This document shows, one piece after another, positions 50,185-62,914 of a stretch of 64,000 nucleotides of DNA. The DNA is taken from positions 80,574,540 through 80,638,539 of the forward strand of contig CM034531.1 in assembly GCA_020002185.1 (NCBI GenBank), in the 5' to 3' direction. Origin of the DNA: Paraescarpia echinospica. Taxonomy: Eukaryota > Annelida > Polychaeta > Sabellida > Siboglinidae. Below the pieces are notes generated by a model that was not told the origin of the DNA, did not search any database, and worked only from the letters and a program-made list of their open reading frames with translations. The position numbers and the translations under genes were made by a program. Position 1 is the first letter of the stretch. Each line of letters begins with the position of its first letter.

Positions 50185-53168
50185 CTACTGAGACAAATTA
50201 CACATTACAGCTAAAAATTTAACAAGATTTAACAAGATTGCCACCCAGAGAATTAACTCTAGGTGGCAGGTGGACAAGGAAGCCCTTTGGCTTATCGAGA
50301 GTCCGACCCTTTTATCTATGTGTATCCCGCCCGTCTGAGGTGTGTCGATTTTATTTTTAAACATATTCACGCTACTAGCACCCACACAATCAGCAGATAA
50401 TCTGTTCCATTCATTTACAGTCCTTTGTGAAAATGAAAACTTTCTTATATCTAATTTACTCTGCTCCTTTGCTAATGAAACTTCACGTCGTCTAGTCCTT
50501 CTATTTTTCTTAACTGAGAAAAAAATATTTCTATCAATATTTTCATAACCATTCAATATTTTAAACACTTTTATCTGATCTCCTCTCAATCTCCTGGTCT
50601 CTAGTGTTGTTAAACCGCATTTTTTAGGCGTATTTCGTAACTAAGATCCCTCAGTTTTTGTATAATTTTAGTTGCTCTCCTCTGTACTCTTTCTAGCATA
50701 TATATGTCCTTCCTACAATATGGCCTCCACGCTTGAATACAATATTCTAAATGAGGCCTAACTATTGTTTTGTACAGCGGTATTATTAGCTCTTTTTCCT
50801 TATACGTTATGTTTCGCCTAATTAATCCAAGGATTTGATTTCCCTTTGAAGCTGCAATTCCGCACTGCTCTGAAACCTTCATATCAGCACTAATGGTTAA
50901 CCCTAAGTCCTTTTCTTTTACAGTAGTGCTTAGTACAGTACCCCCCATTGTATATTCTACCTCTTCGTTCCCATGTCCTGTGTGGAGGCATTTACATTTC
51001 CCAAAATTGAACAGCATTTGCCACTTTTCAGACCATTTGATCAACCTGTCAAGATCATCTTGTAAATGCTGCCTATCTCCATCACTTTTAATCCTTCTAA
51101 ACACTTTTGTATCATCCGCAAATTTCAACACCTTGCTTGTTATTTTATCATCCAAATCGTTGATATATGTTAAGAATAATATAGGTCCTAATACTGATCC
51201 CTGTGGTACACCACTCAATACCAGTTTGAAGCCTCCCCATCAACTACTACACGTTGTCTTCTGTCAATCAGCCATTGTTCTATCCAGTTTATTATACCAT
51301 TTCCTATGCCATGGGCCTTTAGTTTAAGCAGTAATCTTTGATGTGGTACTTTGTCGAAAGCTTTTTGAAAATCTAAGTAGACGATATCTACTGGTGATCC
51401 CTCATCTACCCACTTAGTGATGTCTTCCAAAAAACATAACATATTTGTTAAGCATGACCTCGCTTTAAAAAAACCATGTTGAGATGGGTTTATCAAGTTT
51501 TGTTTAACAAGAAAATCCACCATGTGATCTTTAATTAGTCTTTCTAATAATTTGCAAATCACTGATGTTAAACTCACTGGTCTATAGTTCTCTGACTTTC
51601 TCCTTTTTTAAATAACAGTATAATGTTTGCCTCTTTCCATTCTAAAGGAACCACTCCCTCTTCTAATGACAAATTGAAACCTGTTGCAAGCGGTACGCTA
51701 ATTTGTTCTACAATTTCCAATAGTAATTTGGGCGGAATCCCATCCACTCCAGGTGATTCATTATTCTTCATAGCCGTTATTTTCTTAGCTACCATTTCCG
51801 GGGTTACAATTAATTGTCCTAAATAGTCTGAATCCGCCCCCTTGAACTTAGCCTCTGGTACTGGCAGTGAACTAATATCTTCTTTGGTAAACACTGAATT
51901 AAAGTACTCATTCAGGTCTTCTGCCATTAAGAATCCCTCTGATATTATATTTCCAGCACTATCTTTTAGAGGACCGACCTTATCTTGAACTTTCTGTTTG
52001 CTTCGAACATACGCATAAAAACTCTTGCTATCATGTTTTATATTACTAGCTAATTGTTGTTCATAGCTTCTCTTTGAATTTCTAATTTCAGCTGTAGCTT
52101 GGTTAAGTGCTTCTTTATAAATGTTGTAGTCTTCGTCATTTCCAGTACATCTATATGACTTCCACATCATTTGTTTGTTCTTAATTTTTCTAATGGTTTC
52201 TTTCGATAAGTGTTTCTTTTTGGACCGTTTCCCTTGTTTTTTGAAGGGTACAAATATATCGACTATGCACTTAATTTCACTCTTTAATATATTCCAGCAT
52301 TCTGTTGTTGTCTTATTTTTCAGTGTGTTATTCCAGTCTATCTTTGCTCCTTTGTGGAAATTTCTCCTATACTGCTTTTTACTATTCCTTTCTGATTTTA
52401 CTTTGATGGTAAAATGTATCTGGTTATGATCGCTACTCCCCAGTGGCTCACATATCTTGACATTGTCAACTAATTCATTCTGTGAGGACAAAACTATGTC
52501 TAACAAATTCTCACCCCTGGTTGGTTCTAGCACATGTTGAGAAAGGAAAGTATCTTGAACTAAAACTAAAAACTTGTGGTCCTCACTCCCCATACTCTGT
52601 AGAGATTTCCATTGTATATGCCCGTGGTTAAAATCCCCCATAATAATACAGTCCCGTTTGTTTACTTCCCTTGTAGTGTTTTGTATTTTTCATTCTCTTC
52701 TATGCTTATGTTTGGACTTCGATAAACTAACCCAACTGTTAACGTTGAGTTTCCTGTAACTATGTTACACCAAACAGCTTCTTCGCAATCTGCTTCTCTT
52801 TCTAATTTTATTTCATAAGCCTGGATAGATTCTTTAATATATAAAATAACTCCACCTCCCTTTCTTCCTATTCTATCTTTTCTAAACATTACATATCCTG
52901 TCAGTACCAATTCAGCATCTGATATATTGGTGGTGGTCCAGGATTCGGTTATACCTATTATATGAGGGTCAATATCTTGTACCATAATGTTTAGTTCATT
53001 TCTTTTGTTTACTATACTCCTTGTATTTAAACAAACACATTTATATCCAGCTTCAGAAGAGTTTTCCAGACTGTTATTTGCTGGTTTATTTGTGCTGTCT
53101 TTATCTATGCCTCCATTTTCAGGCTTTTCTGTGAGTCCCCCCTGCGAATCTAGTTTAAATAGATGCAA
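50185..53168 (-). pseudogene. CR1 ORF2 (endonuclease-reverse transcriptase), frameshifted
   Basis: Endonuclease pieces in order: CLNTRSIVNKRNEL, GITESWT, GGGVILYIKES, MGDFNH and GSSDHNQIHF (catalytic Asp-His). Reverse transcriptase: YLDFQKAFDKVPH (motif A), GVPQGSVLGP (motif B), FADDTK (motif C), then PHLEYCIQAWRPY and LERVQRRATK, and the CR1-type end RGDQIKVFKILNGY and FSFSQRTVNEWNRL. Consecutive pieces lie in different frames, changing near 52650, 51575, 51217 and 50600. Confidence 0.92.
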
Positions 53169-54334
53169 CCTGTCCCACTGTCAACAGATCGCAGCAGGTT
53201 CTCTGAGAAAACTGCTGCCCCCTTTCCACTAAGATGGAGGCCATCTCTCATGTACACATCTTCCCTCCCAACAAAGTATCCCCATAAATCTGCGAATCCC
53301 ACCCCCTCTTCTTCACACATCTGCTCAACTAGTGCGTTGATCGCCATCCTCTTGCAGTTTCTATACGTTGCCCCCCTTCGTCCCACTACTGGCAAAATTC
53401 CTGACAGAATAACCTGTTCAACTCTTGTCTTCTTTAGCTTCCTCACTAACAGTCTATACTTCGGTACTATCGCAGTTGTTCCCTCCTGTCTGCATTATTT
53501 ATTCCTACATGTACCAGTATAGACCCCCTTGCCATGTCCCAATACCTTCTCTACCCTGTCAATCACTTGTTCAATCTTAGCCCCAGGTAGACAAACAACG
53601 ACGTCCTTCCCCTCGCTCAGTGTCTTGTCCGTCTTTCTCATAATGGAGTCGCCCGTAAACACCCTCTCTTTCCTCATTGCCCCCTCAATCACTGCCTTAG
53701 AATAGCTCCTTCTTCGGTTTGCATGTCTGGTTGTTGTCTTCCCCCCCGTCGTCTTCTCTCCTGTCACATTCTCTTCCGATCCATTCTTTCCTGTCGCTTT
53801 TTCTCTTGTCACCTTTCCTCCTGTCAGCGTCCCTTTTATCGACTTCTCTTCTATCACATTTGCTCTCACTTCCTTTCGTCCCATCTCATTTTCTTCTCTC
53901 CTCTCCCGTCCCATCTTCCCTCCCTCCTTCTCTACGATCACTTTCTTCCATGTCACCTTCACGCTTGTCATGTTTTCTGTTGTCGATTTTCCAATTTCTT
54001 CCCCTCCTCTCAATCTCCTTTCCTCAGTTTTCTTGCCACTGCTATTCTCCTTCAGTCTTGCAGTATTCTCACCTCTCTCCCTGTAGTCTCTCTCCATTCG
54101 ACCTGCCTCCTTGCTAATTCCCATCTCCTTTCCCTTCACAATATCTGTCAACCTAACTATTTCCTTCTGCAGACACTCCACCTTCCAACACCCAATGCAC
54201 TGAAATGTGAATCCTTCCTCCATGGTCTCTGGCCATGACTTCCCACAGCCGGACAATGCAAAATCTACCCAGCTATGGCAGTGATCGCACACCAAGTGTC
54301 GCTTTGCCTTGACTTGCCGCTTGCAAGGCGCCAT
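53150..54334 (-). pseudogene. CR1 ORF1 (zinc finger plus SGNH esterase), broken
   Basis: Begins MAPCKRQVKAKRHLVCDHCH, with paired CxxC motifs (CDHC, CIGC) of a PHD-like finger, then a Lys/Glu/Thr-rich, internally repetitive middle. The esterase domain follows: FTGDSIMRK (catalytic Ser block), and near the end DGLHLSGKGAAVF (the Asp/His block). An in-frame TAA at 53495-53497 splits it. The residues just before it look out of frame against the family pattern, suggesting a compensated frameshift. ORF1 of CR1 binds RNA and assists retrotransposition. Confidence 0.85.
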
Positions 54335-54339
54335 ATCCC

Positions 54340-54950
54340 GATCAGAATTTATTTAATAACTTAACTAACTTAGTCTTTTTAAAGACCGTTTCCTGCGTAC
54401 TACAGCACACTTTAAGCTACAAATTTCAATTACACAGCCGACTATTTATCCTGTCACGAACGCTGACATTACCGGTAGTGACCTAATTTAAATACAATCA
54501 ATTACGTTACGCTTTATTTATTTAGGTTACGCCGCCCGACTATCGCCCTAGCTTAATTTTAACAACAATGCTACCTAATCAAAATATCTAGCAAGATCTG
54601 GCTTACACATATATTATCTTATGTAAGTAGTTTGATGGTTGTTACTTTATCTCTTATATATTCTACCACATAATCAGGTTTGCTAAATCTTGTTTACAAC
54701 TTTTCGAAGGCTAAGTGAGTTACCCTATTATCACTCACTATACTAAGGTGTTCTAAAATACTTTAACTAACTAACTTTAAGCACAACTGTTACTCAATAT
54801 ATGTTTATTGCAACTTTATGAATGGTATTAAGGCGAGAATAATACTTATCAATCAGTAATTCCACTTGTTTATCAACTTTTCTGCACCACCAATTTCTAC
54901 GATCTATCTCCGCAAATATAGCCTCGAAGCCTTCAAATGAACGAAAGTTT
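54340..54950. other. possible LINE 5' UTR and AT-rich flank
   Basis: Directly upstream of the CR1 ORF1 start (minus strand). It may include the element's 5' UTR, but no border or target-site duplication was identified. Confidence 0.35.
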
Positions 54951-55011
54951 CATTTGCCAATCAGAGAACACGCGCTACATAGCTTGTCGTTGTATATTTA
55001 TAATATATATA

Positions 55012-55136
<125 letters not shown>

Positions 55137-55753
55137 ATACATAATGTGGCTACGAAATTAAATAACAACGCTGTACAAAATGCATTACTAAAATATAATT
55201 ATCATACATAATATGAAACAAGTGTAAAAAACAAACATAATTAATTCCACCAACTAAATGTAGATTAACAGTTATATTGCTACACCAACATTTTTCGCTG
55301 TGTCCCGTTAAAACAGTATTCCTCTCACTATGTAACATCGCAATTATTTTCACGCATAATTACATTAGTAGGCTGTTCGATCGAATACTCTGTCAATTTC
55401 ATTCTACGCTTTCTTACTGTCATGGTGGTATGCTGTTGGGTCTATGAGTCAATGAGTAAATGATCTACGACGATGAAACTAGCTCTTTTCTGAGCGATTG
55501 TAGTGTCAGTTGTCTTCCGACAAAGATTTGTATAAGTTTGTCATCGAAAACAACTAACTCCAGATTGCAAGTGGATACGATACGTTCTAAGAGGAAAGTT
55601 CAATAACTCTTCACCGAGAGATCCACAATGATAGATATCCGTCATCTGGAATAGCAATGTATCTTAATACAGTGGACATGTTCATTTTATTGACGTCAAT
55701 GATAAAAACGTTGGAGTCACTTTGTGAATGTTACAGCAATGCGATAAGTCATG

Positions 55754-55756
<3 letters not shown>

Positions 55757-55790
<34 letters not shown>

Positions 55791-55806
55791 TATATATATA
55801 TATATG

Positions 55807-55839
<33 letters not shown>

Positions 55840-55840
55840 C
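55757..55840. repeat. (TA)n microsatellite
   Basis: About 80 bp of nearly pure TA steps, 80 bp downstream of the bHLH stop codon (the gene is on the minus strand), likely in its 3' UTR. Confidence 0.95.
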
Positions 55841-55920
55841 AGTATTCGGTGATTTGGTGCATCAGCTGATGTATCGGCGATTTGTCACAAGACGTCACCA
55901 ACTACCAGCAAGTTTTCTCG

Positions 55921-56064
55921 TTACCAATAGTGCACGGTTGTGGTTGCTGTTGTCTCTTGCATGACGGTTTCCTGTATCAGTGCCACGTTCTTGTTTTTAC
56001 GATCGTCATCGTCGTTGAGTATGCGTGTCATCAGAGCGATGTAGTCGCTGGCATGGTGCAACGT
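55921..56064 (-). CDS. bHLH A exon 2
   Basis: Acceptor ttatcttcag. Encodes [20 protein letters not shown], then a Gln/Thr-rich tail ending VHYW and stop TAA at 55921-55923. The T-L-x-x-A-x-Y-I-A-x-x-T spacing matches helix 2 of paralogue B. Confidence 0.85.
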   Translation of the reverse strand, partial: TLHHASDYIALMTRILNDDDDRKNKNVALIQETVMQETTATTTVHYW

Positions 56065-58080
56065 CTGAAGATAAAAGAAACAATTTTAACAGTGGACAAT
56101 GGTTCTATCCAAACTAACTCATACCGAAGTAAGGCATTTCAAATGTAACATAATGCCAGCAAGGAAGTCATTTCAATACTCTTAACAATCTGGTATTTGC
56201 TTTTGCACAAATGTGCGTCAACTTTGACGAATACGCTGTTATTAAAAAAACCCAGATATTCTGGCAGTCAATGTGATAACAAATCATAGTTTACGCTATA
56301 CTAGACGGGCTTATGCCTAGGAATTTTTTTCTCAAAACCATGATGCAAGGGTGACTCCAATGCGGGGCCTGAGAGGCAGTTGATTCCTAAAATTATGAAT
56401 CCCTAAGTAATGCTTCTATGGTCAACGATTGTTGGTTTTAGGTCAGTACATAAGTAAAATTACAAAATGAAACTGAAAGACATTGTTTGAGATTAGAAGT
56501 TGTTATTATCGTTATTTCTCTTGACACTTCCAAAGACCATAATATATATGTAGGGTCTTTGATAGTTACCAGTGTACGTATACGAACATTTAGTGTCCCT
56601 TTGTCTGGTCTTCAATATGTACGTGGTATAAATTAAGTGTAACGAGTACAAATTAATTAACGTATAACTCGTGAAAGATAACGCTGTTTTGATGGTAGGA
56701 GGTTTGGTCTTCGCCACGTTTTGTAACAACAAAGAACGGTCCAGTGGAACCGCCTTACGAATGAAACTAGAATTGGTGTACATTAACTTTATAGTGGATA
56801 TCAGAAGGACAGGGCAACATGGTGGATAGTGTTTTGAAAGTCTTGCAACGTCTGTAGTAAGCTGCTTACTCTATTGTTTATATTGTCATAAGCAAATTAA
56901 TATGGACCGTTTTACACATACGAAGAATCTAACATATAGCTACGACCAATCGCCTGAAGCCTGCCTCTTTTCCATGTATTTAATTCACTCTTACATACAT
57001 TGACTATCCTGATTGCACTGCAATAGATATGCTAATTATCTCAGGTAATCCACCGTGCATGTAGAAGATCGGTGGTGGTCTGAACCTATACTAAACTCTG
57101 TACGGTGTTTAGGGCTTTGCAAATCACGAACCCGAAATAAGGGAAAGAATATCGCACATCACGTAGATCTACGTTGCATTTCGAACAGTTATACAACTGT
57201 CCCCTGTCCAAAAGTGGTATGTAGCAATTTATACCAGTAATCATTATACTTCCGTTATTTAAAACTAGGATTCAAAACATGGTGCCGAGTAGTCTTGGAA
57301 GCTGACTGTAGCCACGGGGCCCCGACAACAACGTACGATTAATTTGGGATGACACATTACGTGTGAAATTACTCCGCAGACAGAAGGTAGACGGAACAGA
57401 TACGTGGATTAGGTAAGGAAATCACACTAAAGCAAATATTTTTGATCTGGATCATGATTCACGAGGTCCACTACAAAATAATCACCCTCATGTTTGACCA
57501 ATATATACTGGTGAACATAAATCAAAATAAGTGGACATGTAATCTGACGCCTTTCCATACCTGTAATTTAGCGGTTTTACCGCACGCAACGCAAATACTA
57601 ATACCTAACAAAAAGTGTGCAAAACGTCGGTATTAGCAAGGGACAGACCTGGATGCGAGAGAGCTTCTTCTCATACGGAAACATTGGTATCTTTCGACGG
57701 AGCTGCTCAAAGGCGTCATTGACGTGTACCATTCTCTTTCGTTCCCGGTGATTCGCGGCGACTCTTTGTCTTCGCGTGATTCGTCTTTTCCGCTTGATCG
57801 TACCGCCACAGGCTTGCTGGTCGAGCCAGAGCGTTATGTGTTCGTTGGCGCTGACGTCACTGTTGGCGTTGTGGTCTGTCTCGCAGTTCCTGCTGCGATA
57901 TTCTTCAGTCTTGTATGTCAGTTCACACGGCACCGCAATAGCGGCGCCCCCTGGCGGACTGGGCGTTATACACCCATTTGTCCGACAGTAGCTGAAGTCG
58001 GCACGACCGACGCACTGTTTACATACCGACGACTGCATGAACAATTTGCGGTCGTAGAAACTGTCTCCATATGCGTCCAT
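55921..58080 (-). CDS. Fer3-like bHLH transcription factor A (two exons)
   Basis: Exon 1 58080-57649 and exon 2 56064-55921, joined in phase 0 (cag|gtctgt ... atcttcag|acg), 191 residues. bHLH domain: basic region [14 protein letters not shown], helix 1 [13 protein letters not shown], loop [12 protein letters not shown], helix 2 [16 protein letters not shown]. This is the Fer3/FERD3L pattern (RQ.AAN.RERKRM..LN.AFDQLRR..P.F.YEKRLSRI.TLRLA). It should act in the nucleus, binding E-boxes as a heterodimer with a class I bHLH. The N-terminus is Cys-rich ([13 protein letters not shown]), the tail acidic then Thr-rich. Oddities: His in the basic region (ANH) and His-His replacing Arg-Leu in helix 2. 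The E and RxR DNA-contact residues are kept. Its close paralogue lies 4.7 kb upstream. Confidence 0.88.
56065..57648 (-). other. bHLH A intron
   Basis: About 1.58 kb. No repeat, RNA gene or further exon recognised. Confidence 0.8.
57649..58080 (-). CDS. bHLH A exon 1
   Basis: ATG at 58080, 144 codons, through the basic region, helix 1 and loop. Donor cag|gtctgt falls exactly after the RIQ triplet, as in paralogue B. Confidence 0.88.
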
Positions 58081-58089
58081 GATTTTGTT

Positions 58090-59240
58090 ACTTTCCTAAC
58101 AACGAGTTGTTGCCGATTAACAATTTAATGCATGGCTTCGAAAAAACCTATTATCCACGTCGTTACAAATAATTTTTATCATATATATATAATTATTATA
58201 GACTAATTGCACGACATTGGATTAGCGCTCCATCTTGGTTTGCGTTTCGTCGTATTTTGTTCAATGACGTACACACACGGGCGTAGCGCTGTTTGTCAAT
58301 GGAAGCTGTTAAATGCCATTACATTTGAACCACGCTAGACTTTATACGATGCGTCACGCTTCAGTGATTCGAATTAGAGGCGGGAGTTGCGCTGAGCAGG
58401 TGCTGTATGCAGCGAAACGCCAACGACAAGCGTGGCGCGACTTTCCCGCCTTTCTTTCTAGCCGTTAGGCCGGCAGACGACATTCCGTTGCATATTCGCA
58501 TAATATGATCATATCAGCGTAGTGTGTATGCGCTGATATTAAATGTGGCATGCATCAGATGCCGTTATTCGGGAATGCCGTTGGCCATTTTTGTCCCTAT
58601 AGCCAGGCGTCTGAAGCGTCAGGGTATATAGGCTGGGTAGTGCTTCGAAAAACAACATAAGACCCACAACCCGAGAAACATTAAAGCAAAACTAATTTCA
58701 CAATTGCTCACGAGGCGCGTAGGTGTCAAAACAATTTAATAACTGATTATATTCCTTCTCGTAATTAACATGTACGATTGTGTCGCTGACTTTATTACCA
58801 CGGTGTTGTAGTTAATTGAAATTGACATCCCTTTTAGTGAAACTAACGTCATTTTACGCAGATGATTCTTTTTCAATTTCCATACCACCCAATCACAATG
58901 TTTCGTCCAAATCTATTTGCAAAACCGGTGTAATATCATAATAGTCTTCCTTACGCACTCACTGTTCCGTCGACATAGGCCCTGTTTGGTATAGGCTCAT
59001 TTTTTCCCCATCTCTGTCGACTATTGTAACGAACATTTTACTATTCATTTAATTTAACTAGTATAATTAATTCTTACTTGACTCGAAGCATTTAAGTAGC
59101 ATTATATTACATTTATTATTATATATGTTTTATTGACATTTTAAGGCTTTTAATCATCTTAATGTAATATGTTTCATGTTTTAGTGTAGTCATAGGGCTT
59201 ACCACACTCGATGGCCACAGTTGCCAGATTTAAGGCTCAG
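58090..59240. promoter_or_regulatory. upstream region of bHLH A
   Basis: More GC- and CpG-rich than its surroundings at 58230-58700. It contains a caggtg E-box at 58397-58402 and a TATA-like ggtatatagg near 58623, about 540 bp before the ATG. Promoter role is inferred from position only. Confidence 0.3.
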
Positions 59241-59249
59241 AGAAATGCT

Positions 59250-60190
59250 GTCACATCATAAATTATAATCATCTATCACGTCATACCTCTCTTCGTGAAT
59301 GGAAGCAAGTAAATTGAAACTAAATCCCAAAAAAACCTGATCTAATTATTATTGGCATAAAACAACAACGAAACAAGGTTGTTAACTACTTTCCAGTTAA
59401 ATTGCTTGGTAATGATACATCACCATCATGTACTGTTCGTAATCTAGGTGTTATCTTTGACAGTGATTTCAGCTTTAAGCAGAACATTTCTTAAGTATGT
59501 AAATCCTATTTCTACCATATACATGATTTCCGCCGAATTCGGCGTCATTTGTCTTTATCTACTGCTTAAACAATATCAGTATCTCTAATTAGCAGTCGCC
59601 TTGACTACTGCAACTCACTCCTAAACGATATTGCTAAAAAGGACTTAACTAAACTCCGTGTTTAGCACGTATAGTACTAAAATCACCTCGTTTCTCACCA
59701 TCTCTGCCCCTACTTAGACAGTTGCATTGGCTTCCAGTTACATATCGAATACAATTCAAATTAGCCACTATCACATATCGTACCCTTACTACGCAACACC
59801 CATTCTATTTGTTTAGTCTCCTTCGTTTTTCCGATATCCCCAGGAATCTCAGACCATCTGTTTCACAACGACTTTTTGTTCCGAAAACCAAGCTTAATAT
59901 CGGCAAACGTGCTTTTTCTGTAGCTGCACCCAAAATCTGGAGTCCACTCTCTATCGTTTCAAAATCATCTGAGACTATAAATACCTTCCAATAAAAACTA
60001 AAGACTTATTTATTTGAAATTGCATTCCCACCCTAACCTCCGGCGGTCCCTTGCTCTAATGACGACTCTTGCTTGTCCCTGTTAACGATTTTGCCCAATG
60101 ATTTTTGTATGTTGCGCCTCTGAGCTCAGATTCCTGGGGATTTAGGCGCTATAGAAGTTTGTCATTATTATTATTATTATGTTACCAAAA
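59250..60190 (+). mobile_element. LINE 3' fragment, degenerate, with (ATT)n tail
   Basis: The + strand frames give VRNLGVIFDSDFSFKQNIS, ISSRLDYCNSLLNDIAKKDL, then LHWLPVTYRIQFKLATITYR and KRAFSVAAPKIWSPL, broken by stops. This is the post-RT region of L2/Rex/RTE-like LINEs. It ends with ggcgctatagaag and an ATT microsatellite tail at 60168-60180. A different family from the CR1 copy. Confidence 0.85.
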
Positions 60191-60194
60191 TATT

Positions 60195-61980
60195 TAAGTT
60201 GATGGTGGTTTACAAAATATCTCAACTAGGTTTGCGATAGCCTTTACCTGAAAATCATTCAATATCGATACGATGTCGGTGTACTATTACTTTACACTGT
60301 TAAATAACATTATCACAGCAACACTTGTGATATCACGTGTGAGTCAGCGAGCGTGCGTGTGTGCGTGCGTGTGAATGCGTACACGTGTGCTCGTGCTTAT
60401 GAATTTCGTATTCAAACTACGTAGCAAACTGCGCCAACAAACCATACATTGAACGCAAGGCGGCGACACCCTCAGGCCGTGTTACGTGCCAGCGTGTGGC
60501 ACGCTCTTCGTGTCCCCAGGCGTGATTATTATCAGTGACGACGCGCGCTGTCACTGAATGCTAAGTGCCACACAATTAGCCGGGCATCGGTCAAACACTG
60601 GTGACGTGGCGATGATCGAGTATAATAAAAAAATAACTTGGCTGCCTCACTGGTTGAAACTCGTTCAGCTGTGACAACTAGGGAATTGTTAATACTAACA
60701 AAAAAGGCAATTCTCTGGGTGGCGCTACTTTCACCCAGATGCAGAAGTCGGTTTCCCGAAGTATTAGTACATTTCGTTTATTATGACGTAAACATAAATA
60801 GTTTTATGTAAAGAAAAGTACGCAAAAGATACCCAAGTAGTCAGTAGGCTTAGAAACAATTGCAGAAACGCGTGTAATGCTGTGAACCAACGTATATACG
60901 TTCATCTACTGTTCGAACAGGACAACTCTTCACAAATGGGGAATTTCTAAATAAAAAACTATATATTAGACGGTACCTTTCTTCGGACGGATCGTAGATA
61001 ACCCCTGAAAGTTTGGCACCAGAGGTGCGTACCGTCTAGGTCAAAACCGTTAACACACACACGCTCGCGCGCACACACACACACACGCGCGCGCACACAC
61101 ATGTCATGAAATAACACATATGCTTGCACACATACACGTTTGAAGGATTGCATGCATTTTATTTATATATATTGCAACAATAATCCAGGACAAAACATAA
61201 ACATTGAAGCGTACATGTATACAGTTATATGATATGTGTTAAGCGCATCCATCGTATAATACAATTAAAGAATACACCGGTTGAACATAATTCCAATAAA
61301 ATTGTCACATTCGAAGTACGTCCTAACTGTTTATCATTCGGTGCTAGTTGAAAGAATATATAGATTATTATACAGTCAATGCTACGTCTTTATGTATAGT
61401 ATTATCAGTGGCTTTCTGTTGATCCGTACGTTTCAACTCGGTAACCAGAGCACACGAGTCGATGTATGTAATATTATGTTCTGCCAGACTCAGACCTTCT
61501 TTCCTTCAATCATTAATGAGAAAATGAAATACACTTCTAGCACTTGCAACTAAATCAATAGTTGCCAAAATGAACATAGACATGCATACATGTACTTATG
61601 AACATAACACATACGTTATATTTATATTAGATTATAATTTGAGATTGTTGGCGTAAATAATGTTTTGTTTAGATAATTCTGCTGATATACATAAATCAAT
61701 CAGATATGTTATGATTTTAAAATAATTGTGAAATAAAACATTATAAAGGTTACAGTGCGCCATAGAAATATCGTAAGATGGTTGCCAATATCTCCCAGCT
61801 GATGCATGATATTATATTCCACGTTTTTGAACTGATGAATTTTGTTTACCGCATCATGGTTACCACCACACATAGTAGCAGATAAGACTACAGCGTGTTG
61901 GCAACTGAGGACAAAGACCGGTGGTGGCGTGTAGTTGATGAACGACCCCCACTTGCACCCCGACGATCGTCCCGGTCAAC
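60195..61980. other. intergenic; CG/CA alternating tracts
   Basis: No gene was recognised. GTGC-rich string at 60345-60390. ACAC/GCGC alternation at 61048-61100 gives a Z-DNA-prone tract. attctctgggtggcgct at 60712-60728 resembles part of the CR1 3' region seen near 50250. Confidence 0.5.
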
Positions 61981-61984
61981 TTGT

Positions 61985-62401
61985 CATGTCTTGAATGAGT
62001 GAGTGACTGTGAGAGAGAGAGAGAGAGAGAGTGAGTGAGTGAGTGAGTGAGTGAGAGTGATTGAGTGAGTGAGTGAGTGAGTGAGTGAGTAAGAGAGTGG
62101 GTGTGTGAGTGTGTGATTGAGTGAGTGGGAGAGTGAGTGAGTGAGAGAGTGAGCGAGAGAATAAGAGAGAGAGAGAGAGAGAGGGGGGGAGAGAGTGAGA
62201 GAGACAGAGAGAGAGAGAGAGTGGGTGAGAGTGAGTGAGTGACTGAGTAAGAGAATGGGTGTGTGAGTGAGTGAGTGACTGAGAGAGTGAGTGAGAGAAT
62301 GAGAAATGAGAGAGAGATGAGTGAGAGAGTGAGAGAGTGGATGTGTGAGTGAGTGAGAGAGAGAGAGTGAGTGAGTGAGTGAGAGAGTGAGTTAGAGAGT
62401 A

Positions 62402-62432
<31 letters not shown>

Positions 62433-62660
62433 GATAGAGAGATAGAGAGAAAGTGAGTGAGAGAGAGGGAGAGAGGGAGAGAGTGAGTGAGTAAGTAAGA
62501 GAGTGGGTGTGTGAGTGAGTGGGTGAGTGAGTGAGAGAGTGAGAGAGTAAGAGAATGGGTGTGTGTGTGAGTGAGTGAGTGAGTGAGTGAGTGAGTGAGT
62601 GAGAGAGATATCGAGTGAGTGAATGAATGAAAGACTGAACGATTGAATGTGTGGGTGAGT
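61985..62660. repeat. GTGA/GAGA low-complexity array
   Basis: About 670 bp of GTGA, GAGA and GTGT steps, ending about 95 bp from the stop codon of bHLH B. It probably occupies that gene's 3' UTR or immediate 3' flank. Confidence 0.95.
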
Positions 62661-62755
62661 GAGTATCTGAGTGGTTGTCTTGCGGTATTGCTATGTCACG
62701 ACAAGGCCAATGGGGTAACTTTGTCGATGCAATAGTCCCAGTGTCAATGACGTGG

Positions 62756-62914
62756 CTACACATAGGTGGTGGCCGTAACCATGTCGTCTAGATCGTATGG
62801 CTGCCACATGGTGGCGTTCTGCTCGGTCACGTGCTGTTTATGAATGTCCCGGATGTCCTGCCCCGTCAACAGCTCCGTCAAGAAGGCGATATAGTACATC
62901 GCCAGTCGAAGTGT
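62756..62914 (-). CDS. bHLH B exon 2
   Basis: Acceptor catttgcag. Encodes helix 2 [20 protein letters not shown] and an acidic tail, stop TAG at 62756-62758. Confidence 0.93.
   Translation of the reverse strand, partial: TLRLAMYYIAFLTELLTGQDIRDIHKQHVTEQNATMWQPYDLDDMVTATTYV

Larger units (their letters stand above)
50185..54334 (-). mobile_element. CR1-type LINE, nearly full length, inactive
   Basis: About 4.15 kb read right to left. ORF1 has a zinc-finger and SGNH-esterase layout; ORF2 has an APE-type endonuclease and reverse transcriptase. The layout and the ORF1 esterase are typical of the CR1 clade. ORF1 has a stop/compensated frameshift near 53495 and ORF2 has at least four frame changes, so this copy cannot move by itself. 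The 5' UTR and 3' tail borders were not found. Confidence 0.92.

Noticed and set aside
53719..54238. Plus-strand Ser/Leu/Phe-rich frames of 132 and 171 codons
   Set aside because: Antisense shadows of the CR1 ORF1 Lys/Glu-rich region.
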